A stretch of DNA of 64,000 bases from SB15 sp964639245 (GTDB taxonomy: Bacteria; Chloroflexota; Anaerolineae; Aggregatilineales; J027), in the NCBI GenBank assembly GCA_964639245.1, contig CAZXCU010000004.1, forward strand, positions 124,001 to 188,000, in the 5' to 3' direction. The notes under the pieces were generated by a model. It did no database searches. It had not been told where the DNA came from and worked only from the letters and a program-made list of their open reading frames with translations. Every line of letters starts with the position of its first letter. Within the stretch, counting starts at the first letter, position 1. Positions 1 through 7,657 of the stretch are shown here, piece after piece. The translations under genes were made by a program, and so were the position numbers.

Positions 1-328
1 GCGAGTCTTGGTTGGCCTTGCGCCATGACACGGTAGAAACTGCCCGCGCTTCAACCGCAGTCACACCCGGAATGTCCCGTAAGGTTTCCAGATATTGCTG
101 GTTTTCTTCCAGCGAAATTTGCCCTGTAGGAATACTGACCCCTACATACAACATCCCCATTTCTTCGGGTTGCAAATCTGCATCTACCTGTTTGAGGATG
201 AGATCGCCTAAACTGACGAGCATGGTTACGCCCATGACCCCGATGAGAATACTCAAAATGACAAGAAAGGTGCGCCCTTTCCGTGCCAGAATGTCCCCCA
301 AAATTTTACGTCCGCGTGTTCTAACCAT
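1..328 (-). CDS. ABC transporter permease, MacB/FtsX type (N-terminal part, cut by window edge)
   Basis: The visible 109 residues begin MVRTRGRKILGDILARKGRT and run into a hydrophobic segment (about residues 20-42, ILIGVMGVTMLVSLGDLIL). A periplasmic-type region follows (GMLYVGVSIPTG, then a segment about a pairwise step 'DIPGVTAVEAR'). This is the layout of the first transmembrane helix and MacB periplasmic core domain of FtsX-like permeases, which work with a LolD/MacB-type ATPase in lipoprotein, peptide or drug export. The ATG at 328 has a strong ribosome-binding site (GGAGGG, 6 nt upstream). The reading frame stays open to base 1, so the C-terminal helices and probably the partner ATPase lie outside. 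Its substrate cannot be told. Confidence 0.75.
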   Translation of the reverse strand, partial: MVRTRGRKILGDILARKGRTFLVILSILIGVMGVTMLVSLGDLILKQVDADLQPEEMGMLYVGVSIPTGQISLEENQQYLETLRDIPGVTAVEARAVSTVSWRKANQDS

Positions 329-468
329 CGTGTTCCCTCCAATAAGGTTGCGACGTACCCTATTACGCTAAGTATAAAACCAAGTTGCGCGGCAGAGAGG
401 AAAGCCGATGGAAAATCCGCCGAAAGTCTGAGTAAGAACGCCGTTTAGAAGCGTGCTGTTTTGAGGGT

Positions 469-1191
469 TTAACTTGGGGAGTCGGCTTTTTCATGGAGGA
501 CAGGCTGCTTTTTGCGCCCCCAAAGGGGAATCGCAATGCAGGCCAACGCGCCGCCAAGGGTTAAAACACCGACCATCAACGATGAATCGAACCAGAATTG
601 CTGCGGATACAACCGGATGAGGGTGTCATCCCGATAAAATTGCCATGTCCCATCGGAAAAAAACAGGGCATGGAAGGTGTCGAAGAAAAAGTCCCAACTC
701 ACAAAAATTAGAACCACCAAAATGATAATGGTTACAAGCGTGGTGATTCCGCCGTGCAGGAAAATTTGAGGTAGGCGTTGGCGGGTTTCAGGAAAATACG
801 CCAAAAACGCGATCCCAATAATAAAAATGATTAGGCTGACGGTGAGTACCTGCATGGCGACTTGGGTAACGACTTTGACATCTTCCATGTGGTCAAGTTC
901 TTTTTCACGAAAGGCAGGTTCGCCGTCAATTTGCAAATCGCCCAGATAGGCAATCTCGGAGTCGTTGAGTAGGTAGCGAATCCCATACGGGCCATATTCC
1001 AAACGCACGTCTTTATCCCACCCGTACAAATCTTCGGGGAAACCAGCGCGGTTGTATTCAAATTTGAGCCATGTTTCGGTCAGCATGAGGCGAACACTGA
1101 GTAACACTAGCAGCACAGGGACAAGGGCTGTGAGCAGGATTTGTAGGGCAAAAATGGCTTGTTTGGGGAAAGAAATTATTTTTTCTGTCAT
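469..1191 (-). CDS. TIGR01906/DUF1461 integral membrane protein, Lit-like
   Basis: A 240-residue protein with four hydrophobic segments (about residues 12-33, 115-137, 150-175 and 205-225) and a polar loop after the first. The stretch DFFFDTFHALFFSDGTWQF, with its histidine next to an aromatic-rich segment, is typical of the TIGR01906/DUF1461 family. As I recall, that family includes Lit, the lipoprotein intramolecular acyltransferase of Firmicutes, which moves an acyl chain to make lyso-form lipoproteins. Whether this copy has that activity is inference. The ATG at 1191 is preferred to the in-frame upstream option at 1233 because AGGGAA lies just upstream and the longer start would overlap the preceding gene. 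The preceding minus-strand gene ends 13 nt away, so the two are probably co-transcribed. Confidence 0.75.
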   Translation of the reverse strand: MTEKIISFPKQAIFALQILLTALVPVLLVLLSVRLMLTETWLKFEYNRAGFPEDLYGWDKDVRLEYGPYGIRYLLNDSEIAYLGDLQIDGEPAFREKELDHMEDVKVVTQVAMQVLTVSLIIFIIGIAFLAYFPETRQRLPQIFLHGGITTLVTIIILVVLIFVSWDFFFDTFHALFFSDGTWQFYRDDTLIRLYPQQFWFDSSLMVGVLTLGGALACIAIPLWGRKKQPVLHEKADSPS

Positions 1192-1204
1192 GATTTTCCC
1201 TAAA

Positions 1205-2767
1205 TTATGGAGCGAGTGTCTCCGCTTCGCCACTCAGCAAAAATTCGATGGTCATGTCATCCACGATTGTTTCAACCGGGGCGCGGTCATCGGTAAAAAT
1301 AACATCGGACGTTTCGGTGGGCTGCAAATTGGCAACCGCGTCATTAAGCGCTTGCCATAAAATTGCATGTTGAGTTTGGTTGATCGTTTGAAAATTTTGG
1401 ATGAGGTTTTCGGCTTGAGTCGGCTGTTTCGTGGCAACCAGAATCGTATTGAGCGAATCAGGAACGTCGATGCGGTGAACCGACGGAAACACTTGTAACA
1501 TGGTGTTTGCCATAGCCCATTCCAAACGACGGTCTGAAGGGGTGCGTCCGACATTAATCACCACCACACCATTTTCCGCCAACTTTGCGTCAATTTCCTC
1601 AAAAAATTCAACGGTGGTCAACTGCCAAGGGACGTAGGGAACGCGATAAGCATCGATTCCCACCACCGTATATTTTTCATCCAGATTCTTGAAGGCGTAG
1701 CGGGCATCTTCGACAATCACATTCAAGTTGGGCATGTCCATTTCAAGATAGCGGCGGCTGGCCTCGACGACATCGCCATCAATCTCAATCCCATCAATCG
1801 GAATCTGCCCGTAAACGGCGGTATGCTGGCGGGCAATTGTCCCACCTGCTAGGCCGATAATCGCTAGCGACTGCATCTCATCGGGGCGAAAATCAGCATT
1901 GAAATAGGGGGCGGCAAGAAATAAATCCCATGTGCGCCCATAATAGAGAATGTCGGGGTGGTATTGCGAGTGAATCCCCTGCCCTTCGTTCAACCACAAA
2001 TAGCGGTATTGGTTTTCATCTTCGACAATTTGAATGTAATTGTAGGCGGATTCTTTTTCATAGATAAGTTTGTAGCCATTCGGCACGGGGCGATAGGGCG
2101 TGTTGAGGATGATGCCCGCAAAAATGAGTAAAAAAATAGGCATCCAACTGAATTTGAGCGCGGCGGGGCGGGATTCGCGGTAGAGGCCAATTAATCCGAC
2201 CAGCAGCAAAAAACCGGAGAAAAATAAAAAGGTCAGGGTCACACCCGCCTCTGGTAGTAAATAGAGGGTGGGGGCAAATGTGCCTAAAATGCTGCCGAGT
2301 GTGGAAATGGCGTAGATGAAGCCGGAAATTTGTCCCGCCTGAGCGACATCGGTGATGGCTAGGCGGATGGTGAAGGGAGAAACACACCCTAGCAGTGTCA
2401 CAGGCACAGAAAACAACAATAGCACCCCCAAAAATGAGCCAATCGCCACCCCCGCCTCGACTTGATAGACCGCTTCGGCTGCCGCAAACAAGACAGGCCG
2501 CGCCACCAAGGGTACTATCCCGCTTAAAAATGCCCCCCAGCAGATAATTTGATAGAGGGTTCTGTAATGCGGGGAACGGTCTGCCCAGCGCCCACCAATA
2601 AAATACCCCAGCGTCAGGTAAATGAGCATCAAGCCGATGATATTCGCCCAGACGAGATTGCTTGTGCCAAAAATGCTCCCCAGTAGGCGCGAGGCGGAGA
2701 GTTCAATCGCCAAGATGGTCATGCCGCTTGAAAACACCGTAAAGTAGAGATAGCGTTGTTTTGTCAA
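1205..2767 (-). CDS. Fused membrane transporter/spermidine-synthase-like protein
   Basis: A 520-residue protein. Residues 1-220 form about seven transmembrane helices (LSASRLLGSIFGTSNLVWA, then GYFIGGRWADR, as in MFS-like halves). Residues 290-440 carry a spermidine-synthase/methyltransferase fold: IGLAGGTIARQ is the nucleotide-binding glycine loop, IDGIEIDGDVVEASRRY the acidic ribose-binding loop, and VVGIDAYRVPYVPWQLTT the motif 4 region. Proteins of this fused class are common in Chloroflexota and Proteobacteria. Their polyamine-synthase activity is usually unproven. The start is taken as TTG at 2767; no ATG lies nearby before the first helix, and the Shine-Dalgarno is weak. It is divergent from the acetyltransferase at 2822, leaving about 54 bp for both promoters. 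The Lit-like gene follows on the same strand. Confidence 0.8.
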   Translation of the reverse strand: MTKQRYLYFTVFSSGMTILAIELSASRLLGSIFGTSNLVWANIIGLMLIYLTLGYFIGGRWADRSPHYRTLYQIICWGAFLSGIVPLVARPVLFAAAEAVYQVEAGVAIGSFLGVLLLFSVPVTLLGCVSPFTIRLAITDVAQAGQISGFIYAISTLGSILGTFAPTLYLLPEAGVTLTFLFFSGFLLLVGLIGLYRESRPAALKFSWMPIFLLIFAGIILNTPYRPVPNGYKLIYEKESAYNYIQIVEDENQYRYLWLNEGQGIHSQYHPDILYYGRTWDLFLAAPYFNADFRPDEMQSLAIIGLAGGTIARQHTAVYGQIPIDGIEIDGDVVEASRRYLEMDMPNLNVIVEDARYAFKNLDEKYTVVGIDAYRVPYVPWQLTTVEFFEEIDAKLAENGVVVINVGRTPSDRRLEWAMANTMLQVFPSVHRIDVPDSLNTILVATKQPTQAENLIQNFQTINQTQHAILWQALNDAVANLQPTETSDVIFTDDRAPVETIVDDMTIEFLLSGEAETLAP

Positions 2768-2821
2768 AATCCAAACCGTGATAAATTTGCCTTATCCTAT
2801 CGTAATCGGAAGGATTCCCAC

Positions 2822-3514
2822 ATGGCAAATATTCAACGCGCCCGCGCCGAGGATGCGGCGGGAATCGCAGAAGTGATACGCAATGTCTGGAACACTGAAA
2901 TAGATGTTCCCTACACGCAAAAACTCATCAACAACCAGAAACAACTGGCATGGGTGGCGGTTGCGGAAGAAATGGTGGTCGGTTTTGTGAGTTCATTCCT
3001 CACAACCGTGCAAGGCGGGGTGCGACGGTGGGAAGTGGATTTGCTGGCGGTTAATCCCGAAGCGCAAGGACAGGGCTTGGGGGTGAAATTGGTGGAGGCA
3101 ACCACCCAAGACGCGAAATCGTACCATGTGAAATTTTCGCGTGGATTGGTGCGGGCGGATAACACCTATGCGCGGCGGGCATTTGAACGAGCAGGGTATG
3201 CCAATACCGGGCAAATTTACAATTTATACTTGTGGCAGCCGCGTGAATCCGAGCTTGAGTTAGACTCGCGTAGCATTTTAACCATTACACCAGTGGATAC
3301 CTTGCTCTATCGCGGAGTGTGGATCGAAGGCTTGGACGCGCAGTTTATCTCCGATGCAGACCGACTCCGTGCAGTGGAGGTAGGACGGGCAATCGCCGCC
3401 AAGGAAGGGCGGGCAAACGCAGGGGCATTGATTCCCGTAGGGGCAAAACTCCCCGATGTGCTGATGCAAGCGGCTACGCTGCAAGGACAATATCAATGGT
3501 GGCGGCGGGTTTAA
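2822..3514 (+). CDS. GNAT-family N-acetyltransferase
   Basis: A 230-residue protein. The N-terminal 140 residues form a GNAT fold. The acetyl-CoA-binding motif A is visible as VNPEAQGQGLGVKLVE (R/Q-x-x-G-x-G/A), preceded by the strand VDLLAV and followed by the RAFERAGY helix typical of motif B. The C-terminal 80 residues (GVWIEGLDAQFISDADRLRA onward) do not match a domain I know and may set substrate choice. The ATG at 2822 has GGAAGGA about 7 nt upstream, so the longer in-frame extension upstream is not used. The substrate cannot be predicted. It is divergent from the fused spermidine-synthase-like gene and followed by the FMN riboswitch. Confidence 0.85.
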   Translation: MANIQRARAEDAAGIAEVIRNVWNTEIDVPYTQKLINNQKQLAWVAVAEEMVVGFVSSFLTTVQGGVRRWEVDLLAVNPEAQGQGLGVKLVEATTQDAKSYHVKFSRGLVRADNTYARRAFERAGYANTGQIYNLYLWQPRESELELDSRSILTITPVDTLLYRGVWIEGLDAQFISDADRLRAVEVGRAIAAKEGRANAGALIPVGAKLPDVLMQAATLQGQYQWWRRV

Positions 3515-3527
3515 GACCAATGATCCG

Positions 3528-3556
3528 TTGGAAAGGGAGTAAAAACCTGATAAAAT
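3528..3556 (+). promoter_or_regulatory. Predicted sigma-70-type promoter of the riboflavin transport operon
   Basis: A TTGGAA -35 box (3528-3533), a 17-bp spacer and a TAAAAT -10 box (3551-3556) with an extended TGn just upstream. Transcription would start near 3563, a few bases ahead of the FMN riboswitch, as expected for a riboswitch leader. Read by eye, not mapped. Confidence 0.5.
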
Positions 3557-3574
3557 CGAATTAATTGTATAAAA

Positions 3575-3727
3575 ACCTTCAGGGCGGGGTGCAAGTCCCC
3601 ACCGGCGGTAAATTATCTGCGTTGCAAGATACCAAGCCCGCGACCCGGAGACGCTTGTTGAAAAAGCGGCAAAGGTGGAACTGGTGAAAAACCAGTGCCG
3701 ACAGTAATAGTCTGGATGGAAGAAGGT
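3575..3727 (+). promoter_or_regulatory. FMN riboswitch (RFN element)
   Basis: The sequence matches the RFN consensus closely. The closing helix P1 is ACCTTC (3575-3580) with GAAGGT (3722-3727). It is followed by the conserved block AGGGCGGGGTGCAAGTCCCC, then ACCGGCGGTAAAT, AGCCCGCGACCCG, GGTGGAACTGGTG and GCCGACAGTAATAGTCTGGATG. These are the signature strings of the FMN aptamer. It sits upstream of an ABC importer operon, which identifies the cargo as riboflavin or another flavin. High FMN should switch the operon off. The expression platform lies in the next 130 nt; no clear oligo-U terminator is seen there, which favours control of translation. Confidence 0.97.
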
Positions 3728-3805
3728 CAAATGTGCCTTCGGCAAACGCCGTTTATTTGCGTTCGCGTTTTTTCGCGTACTCCGTAAATAAATTTCGGGT
3801 GTTTG

Positions 3806-3852
3806 TATTTGCCCTGTTGGATCTATGACCGTGTATGAGCAAAGGGCAAATA
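3806..3852 (+). promoter_or_regulatory. Inverted repeat that can sequester the ribX ribosome-binding site
   Basis: TATTTGCCCT (3806-3815) is a perfect 10-bp complement of AGGGCAAATA (3843-3852), separated by 27 nt. The right arm contains the AGGG Shine-Dalgarno that lies 9 nt before the ATG at 3856. In the RNA this hairpin would hide the ribosome-binding site. That fits an FMN riboswitch acting on translation. The competing anti-sequestor pairing is not identified with confidence. Confidence 0.6.
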
Positions 3853-3855
3853 GAA

Positions 3856-4671
3856 ATGGCAGTTATTCCCGCCCCAAATTCAACCCCTTTAGTGCGTCCC
3901 ATTCCCCGCAGACCGCAGTGGTTTGCCGTGCTGCGCTGGATGCTTGCGCCCGTGTTGGGGGTCGGTTTATTAGCGCTGTGGACTGCGGTAGCCGAAGCCA
4001 ACTATTATCCCGCCTTCATTTTGCCCCACCCCCAAGCCGTTTTTGACCGAATGCAGCTTCTTTATGAACGGGGGATTTTAGAACGCCATGTGCTGATTAC
4101 CCTGAAAGAAGCGCTGATTGGCTTGGCAATTTCCATCGGGTTGGCGCTGCCGTTAGGGTATATGGTTGCGCGTAGCAAATGGATCAGTGCGTTGCTGATG
4201 CCCTATCTGGTAGCGGTGCGGGCGATTCCGGTGGTCGCAATCGCGGCTTTAATCGTTATCTGGCTGGGGACGGACATCAAAAGCAAGGTGTTTGTGGTCA
4301 CATTCATCACATGGTTTCCGTTGATGGAAGCCACCGTCGTGGGAATCCAGAGTGTCAACCCCAAACTGCGTGATCTTATGCGCGCCTATCAAGCCAATCC
4401 CCTGCATATTTTCTGGAAATTAGAACTCCCGGCTGCCATGCCCAATATCCTGAGCGGCCTCAAAATTTCAGCAACGCTTTCGGTGGTCGGTGCGGCGGTG
4501 GGCGAGCTTATCGGGTCGAGTCAGGGGTTGGCTTATTTGATTGTATTCGGGCGGGGAACATCGGATGCACCATTGGTTTTTGGGGCAGTGGGGCTGCTGA
4601 CCCTGCTTTCTCTGACTTTGTATGGTGTCGTGGCGATAATTGAACATTTTATGCTGGCGTGGCGAAGATAA
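3856..4671 (+). CDS. ribX: Riboflavin ABC transporter permease (RibX-like)
   Basis: A 271-residue inner-membrane permease of the BPD_transp_1/SsuC-TauC class with about six transmembrane helices. The cytoplasmic EAA loop that docks the ATPase is at about residues 175-200 (MRAYQANPLHIFWKLELPAA). The usual 'ILPHPQAVFDRM' segment follows the first helix. In this family the class covers nitrate, taurine and thiamine-precursor importers; the upstream FMN riboswitch points to riboflavin, as described for RibXY of Chloroflexus. The ATG at 3856 is chosen over the in-frame ATG at 3835 because AGGG lies 9 nt upstream of it. It forms one operon with two binding proteins and the ATPase. Confidence 0.85.
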   Translation: MAVIPAPNSTPLVRPIPRRPQWFAVLRWMLAPVLGVGLLALWTAVAEANYYPAFILPHPQAVFDRMQLLYERGILERHVLITLKEALIGLAISIGLALPLGYMVARSKWISALLMPYLVAVRAIPVVAIAALIVIWLGTDIKSKVFVVTFITWFPLMEATVVGIQSVNPKLRDLMRAYQANPLHIFWKLELPAAMPNILSGLKISATLSVVGAAVGELIGSSQGLAYLIVFGRGTSDAPLVFGAVGLLTLLSLTLYGVVAIIEHFMLAWRR

Positions 4672-4717
4672 CAGGCCATCAGGTTTTAGTAATTAGCAGT
4701 TAGCAAAAGAGGAAAAA

Positions 4718-5701
4718 ATGAAAAAAGCCGTACAATTTTTCGTGATGCTGATTATTTTAAGCACATTCAGCACCCTCAGCGCACAAGAAGAACGCCAGAA
4801 AGTCACCTTGTTTGTACCCTACATTCCCAATGTGCAATTTGCACCGTTGTATGTCGCCATTGAAAACGGCTACTTTGCCGATGAAGGTATCGAAGTTGAA
4901 ATCGAATACAGTTTCAATGAGGCCGATGGGATTGACCGAATCGCGGTTGATGATTTGCAGTTTGGCATTATTAGTGGTGAACAGGTGATTGTGGCAAGGG
5001 GGGCAGATAAGCCCTTAGTTTATGTACTGGAATGGTATCACACCTTTCCGGGCGGGATAGTTGCCCCGGCGGATTCAGGGATTGAGTCCGTTGAAGATTT
5101 AGTCGGCAAAAAAGTCGGTATCCCGGGCCCATTCGGCGCAAATTACATGGGTTTTCGCGCCTTGTTAGGGGCAAACGGGGTGGATGAACTGGAATTGCAA
5201 GTCGAATCCATCGGGTTTACTGCACCGGAGGCGATTTGTACTGGACAGGTCGAAGCTGCAATGGTTTATATCAACAATGAACCTCTGACGATTCAGGAAA
5301 ATTGTTTCGAGACGACTGAAATTCTCGTATCCGATTTTGTTGATCTGGTATCCAATGGACTGGTCACAAATGAACAGACCATTGAAGACAACCCCGAATT
5401 GGTCGCGGGCATGGTGAAGGCGATTCAGCAGGGAATTCAGGATACGATTGATGACCCGAACGCCGCTTTTGCGTTGAGTATTTCTTATATTGAGGATCTA
5501 GCAGAGGAAGACTACGATACGCAGCGCCAAGTGTTAATCAATACAGTAGCCTTGTGGGAATCGGACAATCTGGGGGCCACTGACCCGGCCCGATGGGAAA
5601 CCACACAAACGGTGATGCTTGACATTGGCTTCATCGCCGAACCTTTAGACGATCTGCAAGCGGCTTACACTTTGGACTTTTTGCCGAATCCAAATGAGTA
5701 A
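4718..5701 (+). CDS. ribY: Riboflavin-binding protein, first copy (RibY-like, NMT1/ThiY family)
   Basis: A 327-residue exported solute-binding protein. It has a signal peptide (residues 1-22, ending TLSAQ) with no lipobox cysteine. The NMT1/THI5-like fold follows: VTLFVPYIPNVQFAPLYVAIENGYFADEGI near the N-terminus, the hinge motif GKKVGIPGPFGANYMGFRALL, then ESIGFTAPEAICTGQV. This family binds thiamine precursors, nitrate or, in RibY, flavins. The FMN riboswitch selects the flavin reading. The next gene is a close paralogue (roughly two thirds identical by eye), so the operon has two binding proteins for one permease. The gap from ribX is 46 nt, with an AGGA-type ribosome-binding site. Confidence 0.85.
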   Translation: MKKAVQFFVMLIILSTFSTLSAQEERQKVTLFVPYIPNVQFAPLYVAIENGYFADEGIEVEIEYSFNEADGIDRIAVDDLQFGIISGEQVIVARGADKPLVYVLEWYHTFPGGIVAPADSGIESVEDLVGKKVGIPGPFGANYMGFRALLGANGVDELELQVESIGFTAPEAICTGQVEAAMVYINNEPLTIQENCFETTEILVSDFVDLVSNGLVTNEQTIEDNPELVAGMVKAIQQGIQDTIDDPNAAFALSISYIEDLAEEDYDTQRQVLINTVALWESDNLGATDPARWETTQTVMLDIGFIAEPLDDLQAAYTLDFLPNPNE

Positions 5702-5762
5702 TGGTCACTTGTCGAAGTGCATCTCTATCGCTACGATGGTTCGCTTTCGAGGAGAAAGTTAC

Positions 5763-6743
5763 GTGAAAAGAATGATGTTTGTGTTGGTGCTGATGCTGTC
5801 GGTTAGCACCTTCGTTTCAGCCCAACCGGATGAACCAACCCCGGTGACATTGTTTGTCAGTTATATTCCCAGTGTGCAGTTCTCGCCGATTTATGCCGCA
5901 ATTGAAAACGGCTATTTTGCGGAAGAAGGCATCGAAGTAACGGTTGAACACAGCTTTAACGAGGCAGACGGGATTGACCGCATCGCCGTGAATGATTTGC
6001 AATTCGGGATGATTAGCGGCGAACAGGTGATTGTGGCACGCGGTGCGGGCAAACCCCTCGTCTATGTGATGGAGTGGTTTCATAATTTTCCGGTGGGGAT
6101 TGTTGCACCTGCCAGTTCAGACATTGACGAACCGCAAGATTTAATCGGTAAAAAAGTCGGTATCCCGGGCCCATTCGGCGCAAGTTATATGGGTTTCCGT
6201 GCCTTACTTGCCATGTACGATATTGATGAATTGGACTTACAGGTCGAATCTATCGGGTTCACGGCACCGGAAGCGATTTGTACTGAACAAGTTGACGCAT
6301 CGGTGATTTATGTGAGTAACGAACCTTTAACCATTGAAACCAACTGTTTTGATGTCACGGTCATTTATTTTTCCGATTACCTTGACCTTGTATCCAACGG
6401 GCTTGTGACCAACGAAGAAACGATTGAAAACAATCCTGACCTTGTGCTGAGCATGGTACGGGCGTTAAATCGTGGTGTGCAGTTTGTGATTGAAAATCCT
6501 GACGAGGCCTTTGAACTCAGCTTAGAATATGTGCCAGACTTGCCCGAATCGGAATACCTGACCCAACAGCAAGTGCTTCTTAATTCAGTCGAATTGTGGA
6601 AATCAGACAATTTAGGGGCAACCGATCCGGCCCGATGGGAAACTACTCAGCAAATTATGCTGGATATTGGGTTTATCGGTGAACCGTTGGAGGATTTAGA
6701 AGCGGCCTACACGCTAGAGTTTTTGCCAGAGGTCGATGAGTAA
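5763..6743 (+). CDS. ribY: Riboflavin-binding protein, second copy (RibY-like paralogue)
   Basis: A 326-residue paralogue of the preceding protein. It has its own signal peptide (residues 1-20, ending STFVSAQ) and the same core motifs, VQFSPIYAAIENGYFAEEG, IGKKVGIPGPFGASYMGFRA and ESIGFTAPEAICTEQ. The start is taken as GTG at 5763, with GAGGAGAAAG about 5-8 nt upstream. The longer in-frame start near 5694 lies inside the previous gene and would place a charged tail before the signal peptide. The two paralogues differ over most of their length, but the DNA coding for the hinge motif is almost unchanged, which suggests recent duplication with conversion or strong constraint. The gene ends inside the ATPase start (8-nt overlap). 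Confidence 0.85.
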   Translation: MKRMMFVLVLMLSVSTFVSAQPDEPTPVTLFVSYIPSVQFSPIYAAIENGYFAEEGIEVTVEHSFNEADGIDRIAVNDLQFGMISGEQVIVARGAGKPLVYVMEWFHNFPVGIVAPASSDIDEPQDLIGKKVGIPGPFGASYMGFRALLAMYDIDELDLQVESIGFTAPEAICTEQVDASVIYVSNEPLTIETNCFDVTVIYFSDYLDLVSNGLVTNEETIENNPDLVLSMVRALNRGVQFVIENPDEAFELSLEYVPDLPESEYLTQQQVLLNSVELWKSDNLGATDPARWETTQQIMLDIGFIGEPLEDLEAAYTLEFLPEVDE

Positions 6744-7488
6744 CCTTACGGCGGTTAATATTTCCCACACCTATAGTGGGAAAAATGGCCGGGTTGCCGC
6801 GCTTGAAAATGTCTCGTTTTCGCTGGAAAGCGAGACTTTCACCTGTTTGGTCGGGCCAAGCGGGAGTGGCAAAAGCACCCTGCTACGGATTCTGGCGGGC
6901 TTGATGCGGGCGGAATCGGGCAAGGTGCTGCTGAACGGTGAACCACTCGCCACACCACAACGTAAAATCGGGCTGGTCTTTCAGGATGCGACCCTCATGC
7001 CGTGGCGCACTGTCCTGCAAAATCTGCTGCTGCCCTTAGAAATCGCGGGGGTTTCGCGCAAGGAGCAGGCAGAACGCGCCGAATCCATGCTGGCGCTGTT
7101 AGGTCTGACAGAATTTGCTCAGGCGTATCCCGCCGCGCTTTCGGGCGGGATGGCGCAACGGTTGGCAATTGGACGCGCCCTGATTGATGACCCTGAAGTG
7201 CTGCTGCTGGATGAGCCGTTCGGAGCATTAGACGCGCTGACCCGCGAACATCTCAGCGAGGAATTGCTACGAATCTGGTCACAACACCGAAAAACGGTTT
7301 TGATGATTACCCACAGTATTCAAGAGGCGATTTTGCTCTCTGACCGGGTGTTGGTGATGAGTCCGCGTCCGGGGCGAATGGTGGCGGATATTGGAGTAAA
7401 TTTGCCGCGTCCGCGCAGCATTGAAGATGTAACGCAGCCACCCTTCGTCCAATTAGAAGCACAGGTGCGGGCAACCTTAAGACGGTAA
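6736..7488 (+). CDS. ABC transporter ATPase of the riboflavin importer
   Basis: A 250-residue nucleotide-binding subunit of the SsuB/TauB class. Walker A is GPSGSGKST (about residues 41-49), the Q-loop VFQDATLMPWRT (about 78-89), the ABC signature LSGGMAQR, Walker B VLLLDEPFGALD and the H-loop TH. The coding start overlaps the end of the second binding-protein gene by 8 nt (ATGAGTAA), a sign of coupled translation. With the permease it would form the membrane complex fed by either binding protein. RibXY systems are often described without a linked ATPase, so its presence here makes the operon self-sufficient. A strong terminator follows 26 nt downstream. Confidence 0.9.
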   Translation: MSNLTAVNISHTYSGKNGRVAALENVSFSLESETFTCLVGPSGSGKSTLLRILAGLMRAESGKVLLNGEPLATPQRKIGLVFQDATLMPWRTVLQNLLLPLEIAGVSRKEQAERAESMLALLGLTEFAQAYPAALSGGMAQRLAIGRALIDDPEVLLLDEPFGALDALTREHLSEELLRIWSQHRKTVLMITHSIQEAILLSDRVLVMSPRPGRMVADIGVNLPRPRSIEDVTQPPFVQLEAQVRATLRR

Positions 7489-7513
7489 ATTTAAAATTGG
7501 GAAGCATTTTGAC

Positions 7514-7536
7514 AAGGGGCTAATGCCCCTTTTTTT
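7514..7536 (+). terminator. Intrinsic terminator of the riboflavin transport operon
   Basis: A 7-bp stem AAGGGGC/GCCCCTT with a TAAT loop, followed by a run of T. It closes the four-gene operon. Confidence 0.9.
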
Positions 7537-7565
7537 GTACACAGGCAAATTTCATATTTTGCCTA

Positions 7566-7605
7566 AAATCAAAATTTTTGGTTTTAAATCAAAAATTTTG
7601 GTTTT
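7566..7605. repeat. Two 20-bp tandem repeats abutting a -35 box (candidate operator)
   Basis: Two 20-bp units (7566-7585 and 7586-7605) differ at one base. The core CAAAATTTTTG of the first is the exact reverse complement of the core CAAAAATTTTG of the second, so the pair is both a direct and an inverted repeat. It ends 4 bp before the TTGACT -35 box of the DUF2089 gene. The 20-bp spacing, about two helical turns, suits cooperative binding of a regulator on one face of the DNA. Confidence 0.55.
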
Positions 7606-7609
7606 GTGC

Positions 7610-7637
7610 TTGACTCTCATCAAAACCTGCCTATACT
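7610..7637 (+). promoter_or_regulatory. Predicted sigma-70 promoter of the DUF2089 gene
   Basis: TTGACT (7610-7615), 16-bp spacer, TATACT (7632-7637). The start of transcription would fall near 7644, giving a very short leader that still contains the GGAG site before the ATG at 7658. Confidence 0.7.
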
Positions 7638-7657
7638 AAAAAGTAATGGAGAACATC

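Noticed and set aside
3278..3745. 155-codon minus-strand frame over the FMN riboswitch
   Set aside because: It lies antisense to a GNAT gene and a structured RNA; no ribosome-binding site and no protein-like composition.
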